Part shown: positions 8,774 through 16,961 of the stretch, in pieces
Layout of the letters: every line of letters starts with the position of its first letter
Numbering within the stretch: position 1 is the first letter of the stretch
NCBI GenBank assembly: GCA_003249225.1
Contig: QKJQ01000021.1
Span: 62,001-126,000, forward strand
Reading direction: 5' to 3'
Source of the DNA: Clostridia bacterium
Lineage (GTDB): Bacteria > Bacillota > Clostridia > Lachnospirales > Lachnospiraceae
Length of the DNA: 64,000 nt
Made by a program: the position numbers and the translations under genes
The notes under the pieces: generated by a model
The model's input: the letters and a program-made list of their open reading frames with translations, nothing else
What the model was told of the DNA's origin: nothing
The model's database searches: none

Positions 8774-10720
8774 ATGAAACATTATCTGGCAATCCTCCTG
8801 TTAGTTCTTCTGATCATTGGCGGGACAGGAGAAACAGTTGTATATGCACAGAATAACAGCGATACCGTCAATGACCTGACACAGGCAATTGACGGTATCC
8901 TTACATGGAAGACAGAAGGTTACGGTGCTGAATCATTGCAGACACTAATCGATAACTTTCTGTCTTCTTCGGCTGCAACCGGTGGTACAGACTGGTACCT
9001 GCTTGCTTTGGGCCGTTATCGGTCAACAGAGGTATCAATGGAACATTACCTTGATATCCTTGACAGCAAGAGAGAAGATTCAGCATTAAGTACAACTGAC
9101 CGACTGAGAATTGCACTAACCTATCTTGCTTTTTCGGAGAGCTGGTTGGTTAATTATAATGAAAGCAGCACAGAAGATGATCGTGATTCAGAGCTTATAC
9201 AAGTTCAGACAGACCGAATCGAATTTTTGGACCGTGTCAGAGAAGAAGCGATCTTAGACGAAGGAATAACCAGTCATATCTATGGTCTGATTCTTTGTTC
9301 TGCATTGGATAAAGAGAACAGCATTGATAACACAGGATTCAATGTTTACAAGAGCCAGGCAGCACAGGACCTGATCAGCAGTTTATTGGAAGCACAACTT
9401 GATGACGGAGGGTTTGCATTGTATGGAAACAGTGCTGATCCGGACATAACAGCAATGGTCATACAGGCACTGGCTCCGTATAAAGAAGAGGAAGAAATAC
9501 ACTCTGTTATAGAACATGCGATACAGATACTTTCTTTATTACAGCTGGATAGTGGAGATTATTCCAGTTGGGGTACGCAGAATATGGAGACGGGGGTCCA
9601 GGTAATCATTGCACTATGTGCATTAGGGGAGGATCCGGCAGCAGATGAACGCTTCATAAAGAATGGGAATGACCTTCTCGATGGAATCCTTGCATATCAA
9701 CAGGAAGATGGAAGCTTTTCGCACACACTCAATGGAAGTGCAAATAACACCAGCAGTGTCCAGGCATTGCTTGGTTTTATTGCTTTGTGGAGACAGCAGC
9801 AGGGTTTATCAGCTCTTTTTGACTTTACCTATTCGGGGATGACAGTCGATAGCACTGATAACACAGATTCTGCGGCAGATAATAGTTCTACTGAAGTAGT
9901 AAACGATGAAAATACTTTGAATGAGGGAAGTTCAAGCATTACTGCTGATTCAGAGAATGAAGAACTAAGTGGAACGAAAAGCCCATCGAATAAGGATGAT
10001 GAAGATAAGTTAAATCAAGAATTAAGTCAAGGTTCCGGCATAGATAGTAACGATAGTACTTTTTTACCAGCAGAATTATCAGGAGAGAAGATAAAGCTAT
10101 ATTTGCTGATTTTTATAGCGGCAGTCGTTCTTTTCTTTCTGATTCTTTGGTTATTGCGTCGTAAAAAAGGCGGGAAAGACCTTCTTTTGATACTGGTTCT
10201 TGGTCTGGCGGCTACGCTGTTCGTATGGTTTTCCAATATTCAGACAGAGGATGAATATTATCAAGGGGCCTTAGAGGAGATTACGAATGACAGTCAGACA
10301 GTCACTTTCAGCATTCGTTGTGAAGTTTTGCTTACCGTAGATATGAAACAAAGTGTTTCAAATTCAGATGGCACTTCGCAGGATACGGTTATTCCTTTCG
10401 ATGACGAGGGCTATATACTGCCTCCGATCCAGATCGTTCTTCGGGAAGGTGATACAGTATATGATCTGCTGGAACGTGTTGTGAATGCAAAGCATCTGCT
10501 GCTTGAGACCTCAGGTTCTGCAGCAAACCCATTCGATACAGTATATGTCAAAGCCATCGAATCGATCTATGAAAAAGAGTATGGGGACCTGTCTGGATGG
10601 ATGTTCAGCGTCAATGGTGAATTCCCAAGTGTGTCTTGTACCGAGTATGAACCTTCGGATGGAGATTCTATTCTCTGGGCTTACACGCTTGACCTTGGAA
10701 AGGATGTGAGCGGCCAATGA
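8774..10720 (+). CDS. Toroid plus DUF4430 surface protein (bacterial intrinsic-factor-like)
   Basis: A 648-residue protein. A signal peptide (to about residue 26) leads into an alpha/alpha toroid of prenyltransferase/squalene-cyclase type with repeat motifs such as QLDDGGFALYG and QQEDGSFSHT (to about residue 345). A Ser/Asn/Glu-rich linker follows, then a two-helix membrane hairpin (about 440-490, with an RRKKGGK turn), and a C-terminal DUF4430 domain (about 505-645, with DLSGWMFSVNG and DGDSILWAYT). Both folded domains should lie outside the cell. Alpha-toroid plus beta-domain is the architecture of human intrinsic factor and transcobalamin. The start is 3 bases after the previous stop; the end overlaps ecfT by 4 bases. 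Confidence 0.85.
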   Translation: MKHYLAILLLVLLIIGGTGETVVYAQNNSDTVNDLTQAIDGILTWKTEGYGAESLQTLIDNFLSSSAATGGTDWYLLALGRYRSTEVSMEHYLDILDSKREDSALSTTDRLRIALTYLAFSESWLVNYNESSTEDDRDSELIQVQTDRIEFLDRVREEAILDEGITSHIYGLILCSALDKENSIDNTGFNVYKSQAAQDLISSLLEAQLDDGGFALYGNSADPDITAMVIQALAPYKEEEEIHSVIEHAIQILSLLQLDSGDYSSWGTQNMETGVQVIIALCALGEDPAADERFIKNGNDLLDGILAYQQEDGSFSHTLNGSANNTSSVQALLGFIALWRQQQGLSALFDFTYSGMTVDSTDNTDSAADNSSTEVVNDENTLNEGSSSITADSENEELSGTKSPSNKDDEDKLNQELSQGSGIDSNDSTFLPAELSGEKIKLYLLIFIAAVVLFFLILWLLRRKKGGKDLLLILVLGLAATLFVWFSNIQTEDEYYQGALEEITNDSQTVTFSIRCEVLLTVDMKQSVSNSDGTSQDTVIPFDDEGYILPPIQIVLREGDTVYDLLERVVNAKHLLLETSGSAANPFDTVYVKAIESIYEKEYGDLSGWMFSVNGEFPSVSCTEYEPSDGDSILWAYTLDLGKDVSGQ

Positions 10721-11610
10721 ATACGTTTAAAAGATTTCACCCGGTCACAATTGTCGTATATTTTTTTGTGGTAACCGGATTTACCATGTTTTACAACCAG
10801 CCGGTATTTCTGGTCATATCCTGTATAGGAGCTCTCATTTTTTCTATACTTCTTTTAGGACGTGAGTTAATTGCATCGATCCCTTTTTATTTCCTGTTCT
10901 TTCTTGGAGCAGCAGTGATAAATCCATTGTTCAATCACAATGGAACGACGATACTTTTCTTCCTGAATGGACAGGTAATTACGAAGGAAGCAGTGATTTA
11001 TGGATTTTTTATGGCGATTATGCTGATAGCCGTACTGATGTGGTTTCGCGCTCTGTCAATACTGATGAGCAGCGATAAGTGGCTTTTTCTGTTTGGAACT
11101 GTAACACCAAGGCTGGCACTTGTTATGTCTATGGCACTGCGTTACATACCTTTATTCCGGATGCAGGTTCAGAAGATACAACAGACACAAAAAGCTATGG
11201 GAGCAATCAATGAAGACTCTTATCTTTCAAAAGGAGCAGGAAGTCTTCAGATTTTCTCCGTCATGGTCACCTGGTCTCTTGAAAATGCCATTGATACAGC
11301 AGATTCCATGCGTGCCAGAGGATTTGTTGATCATCACAAAAAAAATTATAAGAGATCCCGGTTCGTAAACTATAAATTCCGCAGATCCGATGGATTGCTT
11401 ATCTTTCTGGTTATATTACTGACAGGAATACTGTCAGCAGGCATTCTTAAGGGAGCAATTTCGTATTCATACTATCCGACGGCTTCAAAACTTTTATTCA
11501 GCAAAGAATCAATTATCCCTTACGCAGCGTATGGGATCTTGGTATTATTACCGGCAATACTTGAAATAAAGGAGCGTATACAATGGATCTATTACAAGTC
11601 AGGGATGTAA
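10717..11610 (+). CDS. ecfT: ECF transporter transmembrane component EcfT
   Basis: A 297-residue polytopic membrane protein with about five to six hydrophobic segments and the EcfT coupling motif SMRARGF (the Ala-Arg-Gly motif) near residue 205, which docks on the ATPases. EcfT joins the S component to the ATPase pair in energy-coupling-factor importers. It overlaps the preceding gene by ATGA and the following ATPase gene by 28 bases, so translation is likely coupled. The dedicated EcfT points to a group I ECF system serving one substrate, here probably cobalamin or a corrinoid. Confidence 0.88.
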   Translation: MNTFKRFHPVTIVVYFFVVTGFTMFYNQPVFLVISCIGALIFSILLLGRELIASIPFYFLFFLGAAVINPLFNHNGTTILFFLNGQVITKEAVIYGFFMAIMLIAVLMWFRALSILMSSDKWLFLFGTVTPRLALVMSMALRYIPLFRMQVQKIQQTQKAMGAINEDSYLSKGAGSLQIFSVMVTWSLENAIDTADSMRARGFVDHHKKNYKRSRFVNYKFRRSDGLLIFLVILLTGILSAGILKGAISYSYYPTASKLLFSKESIIPYAAYGILVLLPAILEIKERIQWIYYKSGM

Positions 11611-13283
11611 CTTTTCGCTATCCGACAAGCGGTGAAGCTGTATTGAATGGTATGTCCTTTCGAATTAAAAAAGGTGAATTCGTTGTATTATGCGGGGAGA
11701 CAGGATGTGGAAAGACGACTCTTCTTCGCCTGATAAAAAATGAATTGGCACCCCACGGAGAGAGAAAAGGAAGAATTTATTTTTCAGGAAAAGACATCGA
11801 AGAGAGTGAAGACAATGAGATTACACAGAACATTGGCTTCGTTATGCAGCGACCAGAAACACAGATCGTTACGGATACTGTATGGCATGAACTTGCTTTT
11901 GGACTGGAGAACATGGGACTTTCCACATCTCTGATTCGCAGACGAGTAGGGGAGATGGCAAGTTATTTTGGCATTGGTGACTGGTTCGATAAAAAGACAA
12001 GTGAATTATCAGGTGGACAAAAGCAGCTGTTGAATCTGGCGGCAGTCATGGTCATGCAGCCGGAGCTTTTGATTCTTGATGAACCGACGGCACAGCTTGA
12101 CCCGATAGCAGCAGCAGATTTTATTGCAACGCTGCAAAAACTGAACCGTGAATTTGGACTTACAATATTGCTTTCTGAGCACAGACTTGAAGATGTATTC
12201 CCGGTTGCAGACAGAATTATGGTAATGGGAGAAGGAAGGCTTTTATGCTATGATACGCCTGGCAATGTTGGAACTTTCATGAATCAGAATGATAAACTTC
12301 GTTTATCTATGCCATGTGCCATGCGGGTTTTTCATGCCTTTGACTTTACGGAAAAAAGTCCGGTGACTGTGAAAGAGGGCAGAACCTTCATTGAAGATCA
12401 TTTTGACAGGAAGATAATCAATCTGCGAAGAGAAGACAGAAAAAGCTTACCTATGCAGACAAAAGGGTCAGAAGAAGCAAACAAAGAGAGTGTCAGAAAA
12501 CTCCGCAGCAAGAGTTATGGTACACCTGCACTGTCATTTCATGAGGTAAGTTTTCGGCACCAGCGTGACGAGGATGATGTCTTGCGCTATACTTCTTTTT
12601 CTGTGTTCGAGAACGAAATATATTGTATCCTGGGGGGAAATGCTTCAGGAAAGTCCACTACACTGCGAGTTGCCGCCGGTGTTCTGCATCCCTATAGCGG
12701 GAAGGTGAACCTGTTTGGCAAAAGACTGTCATCCTACAAAGCAGGCAGTCTTTATAAAAATAATCTGGCTATGCTGCCTCAGGATGTTCAGACTGTATTT
12801 ATTAAGAACACAGTTCGGGAAGAACTGGGAAAAGACTATAAGCAGCCGCAGGGACTTGATTTTGATTTTACAAAACTCATGGATAAACACCCATATGACT
12901 TAAGTGGTGGTGAACAGCAGTTATGCGCATTGGCAAAAGTCCTGCAGCAAGAACCGAGAGTTCTTTTACTCGATGAACCGACCAAAGGCATTGATTCTTA
13001 TTATAAGGCAAAGATGATCAATATTATTCGTCATTTAAAGCAAGAAGGAATGACCATTCTGATCGTTACACATGATCTTGAATTTGCCGCACATTGTGCG
13101 GATCGCTGCGCGCTATTCTTCAACGGAGAAATAACATCAGAGGATGCACCATGGGAATTCTTCGAGGGAAATAATTTCTATACTACAGCAGCGAACCGCA
13201 TGACCAGAAATCTCTATGAAAAGATTATTACGGTTGAAGATGCTATAGAAATCTGCAGATTGAACCAGAGAGACGATTCCTGA
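11583..13283 (+). CDS. Fused ECF ATPase with two ABC domains (EcfA1-EcfA2)
   Basis: A 566-residue protein with two complete ABC ATPase domains. Domain 1 has Walker A GETGCGKTT (residues 38-46), signature LSGGQKQ (~141) and Walker B LLILDEPT (~163). Domain 2 has Walker A GGNASGKST (~350), signature LSGGEQQ (~439) and LLLDEPTKG (~461). The linker at about 230-310 is polar and holds no known domain. The fusion gives one chain in place of the usual EcfA/EcfA' heterodimer. The start overlaps the ecfT end. Confidence 0.9.
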   Translation: MDLLQVRDVTFRYPTSGEAVLNGMSFRIKKGEFVVLCGETGCGKTTLLRLIKNELAPHGERKGRIYFSGKDIEESEDNEITQNIGFVMQRPETQIVTDTVWHELAFGLENMGLSTSLIRRRVGEMASYFGIGDWFDKKTSELSGGQKQLLNLAAVMVMQPELLILDEPTAQLDPIAAADFIATLQKLNREFGLTILLSEHRLEDVFPVADRIMVMGEGRLLCYDTPGNVGTFMNQNDKLRLSMPCAMRVFHAFDFTEKSPVTVKEGRTFIEDHFDRKIINLRREDRKSLPMQTKGSEEANKESVRKLRSKSYGTPALSFHEVSFRHQRDEDDVLRYTSFSVFENEIYCILGGNASGKSTTLRVAAGVLHPYSGKVNLFGKRLSSYKAGSLYKNNLAMLPQDVQTVFIKNTVREELGKDYKQPQGLDFDFTKLMDKHPYDLSGGEQQLCALAKVLQQEPRVLLLDEPTKGIDSYYKAKMINIIRHLKQEGMTILIVTHDLEFAAHCADRCALFFNGEITSEDAPWEFFEGNNFYTTAANRMTRNLYEKIITVEDAIEICRLNQRDDS

Positions 13284-13380
13284 AAATAAGAATCAATGGA
13301 ATGTTAATTCAGCCGGAACAAATCTTCTTACCATTACTTTTGTAAATTTAGTATAAGCTTGATGAAAAGGGAGTCTTTAC

Positions 13381-14079
13381 ATGATTAAAAAAATCTCAGT
13401 CAGACAAAAGAAAATTATAGAGTATGTCATTATCTTTTTATTGATTCCGACAATTATTGCACTGGGAACCCTCGTGTTTGAAGACAGGAAGTATGCATTT
13501 ATTACGCTTGCAGTTACCATTCTGGCATGTATCCCCTTGCTGCTGACCTTTGAAAAGAGAACGGACAGTACAAGAAAGCTGATCATTATAGCTGTTATGA
13601 CGGCACTTTCAGTAGCCGGAAGATTTTTGTTCGCATTAGTTCCGGGGTTCAAACCAGTAACTGCCATTGTTGTCCTGACTGCAATTTTCTTTGGTGGGGA
13701 AGCTGGATTCTTAACAGGAGCTTTATCTGCGGTGTTATCGAATTTTATGTTCGGACAGGGACCATGGACACCATTCCAGATGCTTGCCTGGGGGATGATT
13801 GGATTGGTCGCCGGATTTCTGGCCAGACCTCTGCGTAAAAGTAAGATACTGCTGTCTTTGTACGGCATTGTGGCAGGAGCAGCTTTTTCAATGATCATGG
13901 ATATATGGACGGTTGTCTGGTATGACGATTCTTTTCAGCCGGCACTGTATATAGCTGCGCTGCTTTCTTCTCTTCCCTACACCATTATGTATGCGGCATC
14001 GAATGTCGTATTCCTGTTAGCCATGATTGGGCCGATCGGAAAAAAGATGGAGAGAATTCAAACAAAATACGGAATATAA
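13381..14079 (+). CDS. ECF transporter substrate-binding S component, probably cobalamin (CbrT-like)
   Basis: A 232-residue membrane protein. Two N-terminal helices precede the usual six-helix S-component core. It contains the FVPGFKPVTAIV-like region (VPGFKPVTAI) and the GQGPWTPFQMLAWGMIG segment typical of the corrinoid-related S components. The specificity call rests mainly on the upstream B12 riboswitch and the DUF4430 proteins; the exact subfamily (CbrT, CblT or another) is not settled. It has its own GGGAG site 97 bases after the ATPase gene, and a terminator follows. Confidence 0.8.
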   Translation: MIKKISVRQKKIIEYVIIFLLIPTIIALGTLVFEDRKYAFITLAVTILACIPLLLTFEKRTDSTRKLIIIAVMTALSVAGRFLFALVPGFKPVTAIVVLTAIFFGGEAGFLTGALSAVLSNFMFGQGPWTPFQMLAWGMIGLVAGFLARPLRKSKILLSLYGIVAGAAFSMIMDIWTVVWYDDSFQPALYIAALLSSLPYTIMYAASNVVFLLAMIGPIGKKMERIQTKYGI

Positions 14080-14081
14080 AA

Positions 14082-14118
14082 GAAACTGCGAGGACCCCTG
14101 TTCCTCGCAGTTTCTTTA
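14082..14118. terminator. Bidirectional terminator between ECF and hydrogenase genes
   Basis: A 13-bp perfect stem, GAAACTGCGAGGA with TCCTCGCAGTTTC, lies between converging genes. The T-rich flank on the plus side suits the ECF operon. Confidence 0.8.
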
Positions 14119-14132
14119 GAAAAAAATGAGTG

Positions 14133-14195
14133 TTAGATAGTAAGCATTAGATAGTAAGCATTAGATAGTAAGCATTAGTTAGTAAGCATTAGTTA
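14133..14195 (-). repeat. 14-bp tandem repeat beginning at the hydB stop codon
   Basis: Four full units of TTAGATAGTAAGCA (start positions 14133, 14147, 14161, 14175; the last reads TTAGTTAGTAAGCA) and a partial unit at 14189, which is the stop codon of the minus-strand hydrogenase gene. Each unit carries a TAA on the minus strand. Because 14 is not a multiple of 3, stops occur in all frames. Confidence 0.9.
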
Positions 14196-15631
14196 TGGTT
14201 AAAATCCTGATACATATGGATGGTTTCGTGAATTGTTTTTTCATAGGCTTCTTTTCCGTATTTATCGACTTCGTTCCGATTCTTGGTTCCATGTGTCAGA
14301 CATCCGGGACCGCCAATACAGCCGCCGACACAAGCCATACCCTCGATAAAGTTTGCATCAAGAACTTTCTTGGATGCACGTAATAATGCCATGCGGCAAG
14401 CTTCTATTCCGTCACAGGAGATTGGCTTGAATGAGAAATCCTGATCCAGTCCCTGCTCCTTCAGTGCCTGTGTTACTGCATCGGCCAGACCTCCGCTTCT
14501 TGCAAAGATACGGCCATAATAGGAGGCGTTGTTCAATACATCGACAGGCATTGCTTCAAGATTGATATCACGGCTGTCGAACATTGCCTGCAGTTCTTCA
14601 AATGTGAGAACATAATCCACATAGGGAGATACACTTTCCAGTTGTGCCTCTGCTTTTTTTGCGATGCAGGGTCCGATAAATATGACATGAGCACCGGGGG
14701 TTGTTTCTTTAATATATTTTGCAATGGTGGCCATTGGAGACAAATTGTGTGAGACATGTTTTTTAAGATCAGGGAATTGCTTTTCAACATAATTAACGAA
14801 AGCTGGACAGCATGAGCTTGTTAAAAAGCCTTTTTCTGCAAGTTCAGCACTTTCAGCATAAGCTACCATATCAGCACCGAGAGCTGCTTCCACAACATGG
14901 TAAAAACCAAGTTGTTTTAAACCACCAATGACCTGCCCAAGTTTTACGTCAGAGAATTGACCAGCGATAGACGGTGCTACAACAGCATACAGCTTTTTGT
15001 CCGTGTCGTTGCTTTGTTTAATCAGATCAATGACTTCCAGTATGTAGGATTTTTCCATGATAGCACCGAACGGGCACTGGTAAACACAGGCACCGCAGGT
15101 TATGCATTTTTCATCATCGATCTGCGCGCAGTTCGTTTCTTCGTTCATGCTGATCGCATTTACCTTGCAGGCATTTTCGCAGGGACGATTATTGAGGGTA
15201 ATCGCACTAAACGGACACACCTGAGCGCAAAGTCCGCAGTCAACACATTTGCTCTTATCAATATGAGCTTTCTGCATGTGATCAAAGGTAATCGCTCCAC
15301 GTTTGCAGACATTCTCACAACGATGGGCTATACATCCACGACAGGCAGCGGTTACCTCATAACCACCGACTGGGCATTCATCACATGCAATATCAATAAC
15401 TTCAACAATATTTGCTTTTTCTTTATTTCCACCCATGGCAAGCTTAATTCTTTCTTCCAGAATAGCGCGCTCCTTATAGATACAGCAGCGCATGGTGGCT
15501 TCTTTGCCGGGAACGATTTCTTTTGGTATGTCCATAACGGTTTTCAGAAGTGTATCGTCAAAAGCACGGCGTGCTACTTCACGCAGTACCTTATATTTTA
15601 TTAATTGCACTTTCGTATCAAATCGTTTCAT
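14189..15631 (-). CDS. Monomeric [FeFe] hydrogenase, group B type
   Basis: A 480-residue protein with a Cys-rich N-terminal region, [4Fe-4S] ferredoxin motifs (CVDCGLCAQVCPFSA, CITCGACVYQCPFGA) and an H-cluster domain. The three H-cluster motifs are present: L1 TSSCCPAF (~272), L2 IGPCIAKK (~320), L3 MACVGGCIGGPG (~434). L2 as GPCxxKK fits group B rather than the canonical MPCxxK group A enzymes. Role: proton reduction or hydrogen oxidation with ferredoxin, physiological direction unknown. The ATG at 15631 is chosen because GGAG precedes it; the frame runs 13 codons further. It is the last gene of a minus-strand redox block. Confidence 0.87.
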   Translation of the reverse strand: MKRFDTKVQLIKYKVLREVARRAFDDTLLKTVMDIPKEIVPGKEATMRCCIYKERAILEERIKLAMGGNKEKANIVEVIDIACDECPVGGYEVTAACRGCIAHRCENVCKRGAITFDHMQKAHIDKSKCVDCGLCAQVCPFSAITLNNRPCENACKVNAISMNEETNCAQIDDEKCITCGACVYQCPFGAIMEKSYILEVIDLIKQSNDTDKKLYAVVAPSIAGQFSDVKLGQVIGGLKQLGFYHVVEAALGADMVAYAESAELAEKGFLTSSCCPAFVNYVEKQFPDLKKHVSHNLSPMATIAKYIKETTPGAHVIFIGPCIAKKAEAQLESVSPYVDYVLTFEELQAMFDSRDINLEAMPVDVLNNASYYGRIFARSGGLADAVTQALKEQGLDQDFSFKPISCDGIEACRMALLRASKKVLDANFIEGMACVGGCIGGPGCLTHGTKNRNEVDKYGKEAYEKTIHETIHMYQDFNHN

Positions 15632-15778
15632 ATATTCTCCATTCTTGCGCTTGTTTCCAGCGCATATCAAGTTTGAACGAGCGGTGACGCGCGAGACACA
15701 AACTTGTCAGTCGAAATAATTTTATTTCGACATATACTCCATTCTTGCGCTTGTTTCCAGCGCATATCAAGTTTGAAC
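15629..15778 (-). repeat. Duplicated ~48-bp hairpin/RBS leader before hydB
   Basis: Two almost identical segments, 15629-15678 and 15731-15778, each hold a hairpin TGCGCT-GGAAACA-AGCGCA, then AGAATGGAG and an ATG. The downstream copy supplies the hydB start. The upstream copy starts a three-codon frame (ATG TCG AAA TAA, 15733-15722). Between them lies the palindrome GTCGAAATAA-TT-TTATTTCGAC (15710-15731). Confidence 0.85.
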
Positions 15779-15788
15779 TCAGAAATCT

Positions 15789-16961
15789 TTAAAAATAACT
15801 CACCTTGATTCGCTTTCCCATTTGTTTCAGGCATTCTGCAAGCTCATCTACAAGACGCATCTTAATATTAAAACTGATGGGAAGATCGGGATTCTGATGG
15901 GCAGGGTTAATGGCTCTGCCTACAAAAAAGTTAATATCGGTAGCTTCCTCAAAAAGCATACGGGTAATGATGGAGGCTCCATCATTTTTATAACCCCAAT
16001 GCTGGTAGGATTCGTTATCTTTCAGGTAATCCTGTGCATTGCTGAGCACTTTATTGATTGTGATCACACCTTCGGTAACCAGATCAACACCCTTAAGCTT
16101 TGCCGTTGGAGGAATGTCTGGATCGATGAATGTAAGTTCCGGGATTAGTGGCTGCTTCAGATAATCCGCTGCAATGCTTGATGTGGTTCCGCCGCATACA
16201 ATATGTTTTCCCCTTTTGTTAAAGAACAAGGCCATCATTTTATTACAGTCATCACGATTTGCCGGCGGGCCAATAATCAGGTTCATGGCTTCACGTTTTC
16301 TTATCTTTATGGTACAGACCGTTGTATCATCCCCGGGCTTATTGCCATAGAGCCTGTTGCATTCGTCCAGTAAGATTGTTGTTAATGTCTTTGCAGAGTA
16401 CTCGGAATCAAAACAGGCTTCCACATAGTCGATAATTGTATCACGCTGCCAGCCAAGATTCAAGGCTCTTCCTACACCTGCGTGTATATTTCCATCACTG
16501 AGCAGGTAGAAGATATCACCTTCATAGATAGGAAAACGGGATTGGTAGATCTGTTTTCCATCTATTGTAAGCATTGTCATTGGATAATCGTAATGCGTTC
16601 CGTTTCGTAAAAGTATCGCATAGGGGTTATCATATTGAATTAATTCCGCTTCTTCACCGTTTACGATCCGAAGAATAGTAAAGGTAGAGTAAGCGACCTG
16701 CCGCACAGAGCAGACCGGCAGAGTCGAAGCAATGGTCGATACACATTCTTCAATGCTCATGGATTGTGCCATCATGGTGGAGATGATCTTTGATGTGAGA
16801 GTTGACAGAATGTTTGCTTTTACACCGCTGCCTAGTCCGTCGGCAAGAACGATTACCATGGAATTATCGCCTTGTTCGACAATATCTACATGGTCTCCGC
16901 AGAGGAGTTCTCCAAATTTATTCAGGCTTCGATAGCCGATATCAGTACATAGGTCATTCAT
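15789..16961 (-). CDS. SpoIIE/PP2C-type serine phosphatase paired with hydrogenase sensor
   Basis: A 390-residue protein. The N-terminal ~230 residues carry the SpoIIE-type PP2C fold, with metal-site motifs VLADGLGSG (~42-50), YLLSDG (~150) and GDDTTVCTI (~215). The C-terminal ~150 residues form a separate conserved domain of unknown function. Its ATG overlaps the stop codon of the upstream sensory hydrogenase (ATGAATGA). In Clostridia the group C sensory hydrogenases are often next to such phosphatases, so it probably passes the hydrogen or redox signal on by dephosphorylating a protein. The partner is unknown. Confidence 0.85.
   Translation of the reverse strand: MNDLCTDIGYRSLNKFGELLCGDHVDIVEQGDNSMVIVLADGLGSGVKANILSTLTSKIISTMMAQSMSIEECVSTIASTLPVCSVRQVAYSTFTILRIVNGEEAELIQYDNPYAILLRNGTHYDYPMTMLTIDGKQIYQSRFPIYEGDIFYLLSDGNIHAGVGRALNLGWQRDTIIDYVEACFDSEYSAKTLTTILLDECNRLYGNKPGDDTTVCTIKIRKREAMNLIIGPPANRDDCNKMMALFFNKRGKHIVCGGTTSSIAADYLKQPLIPELTFIDPDIPPTAKLKGVDLVTEGVITINKVLSNAQDYLKDNESYQHWGYKNDGASIITRMLFEEATDINFFVGRAINPAHQNPDLPISFNIKMRLVDELAECLKQMGKRIKVSYF

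Noticed and set aside
13377-13898. 173-codon minus-strand frame opposite the S component
   Set aside because: Antisense of a membrane protein gene; the plus-strand S component has an RBS and family motifs.
14133-14195. Possible CRISPR array
   Set aside because: Units are contiguous 14-mers without spacers; no cas genes are nearby. The same holds for the repeats at 18797-18890 and 28024-28111.
14957-15604. 215-codon plus-strand frame opposite the hydrogenase
   Set aside because: Antisense reading of the Cys-rich hydrogenase gene, whose ferredoxin and H-cluster motifs are unambiguous.
15722-15733. Three-codon frame MSK as a real gene
   Set aside because: Too short to be a protein product; reported only as part of the duplicated leader.
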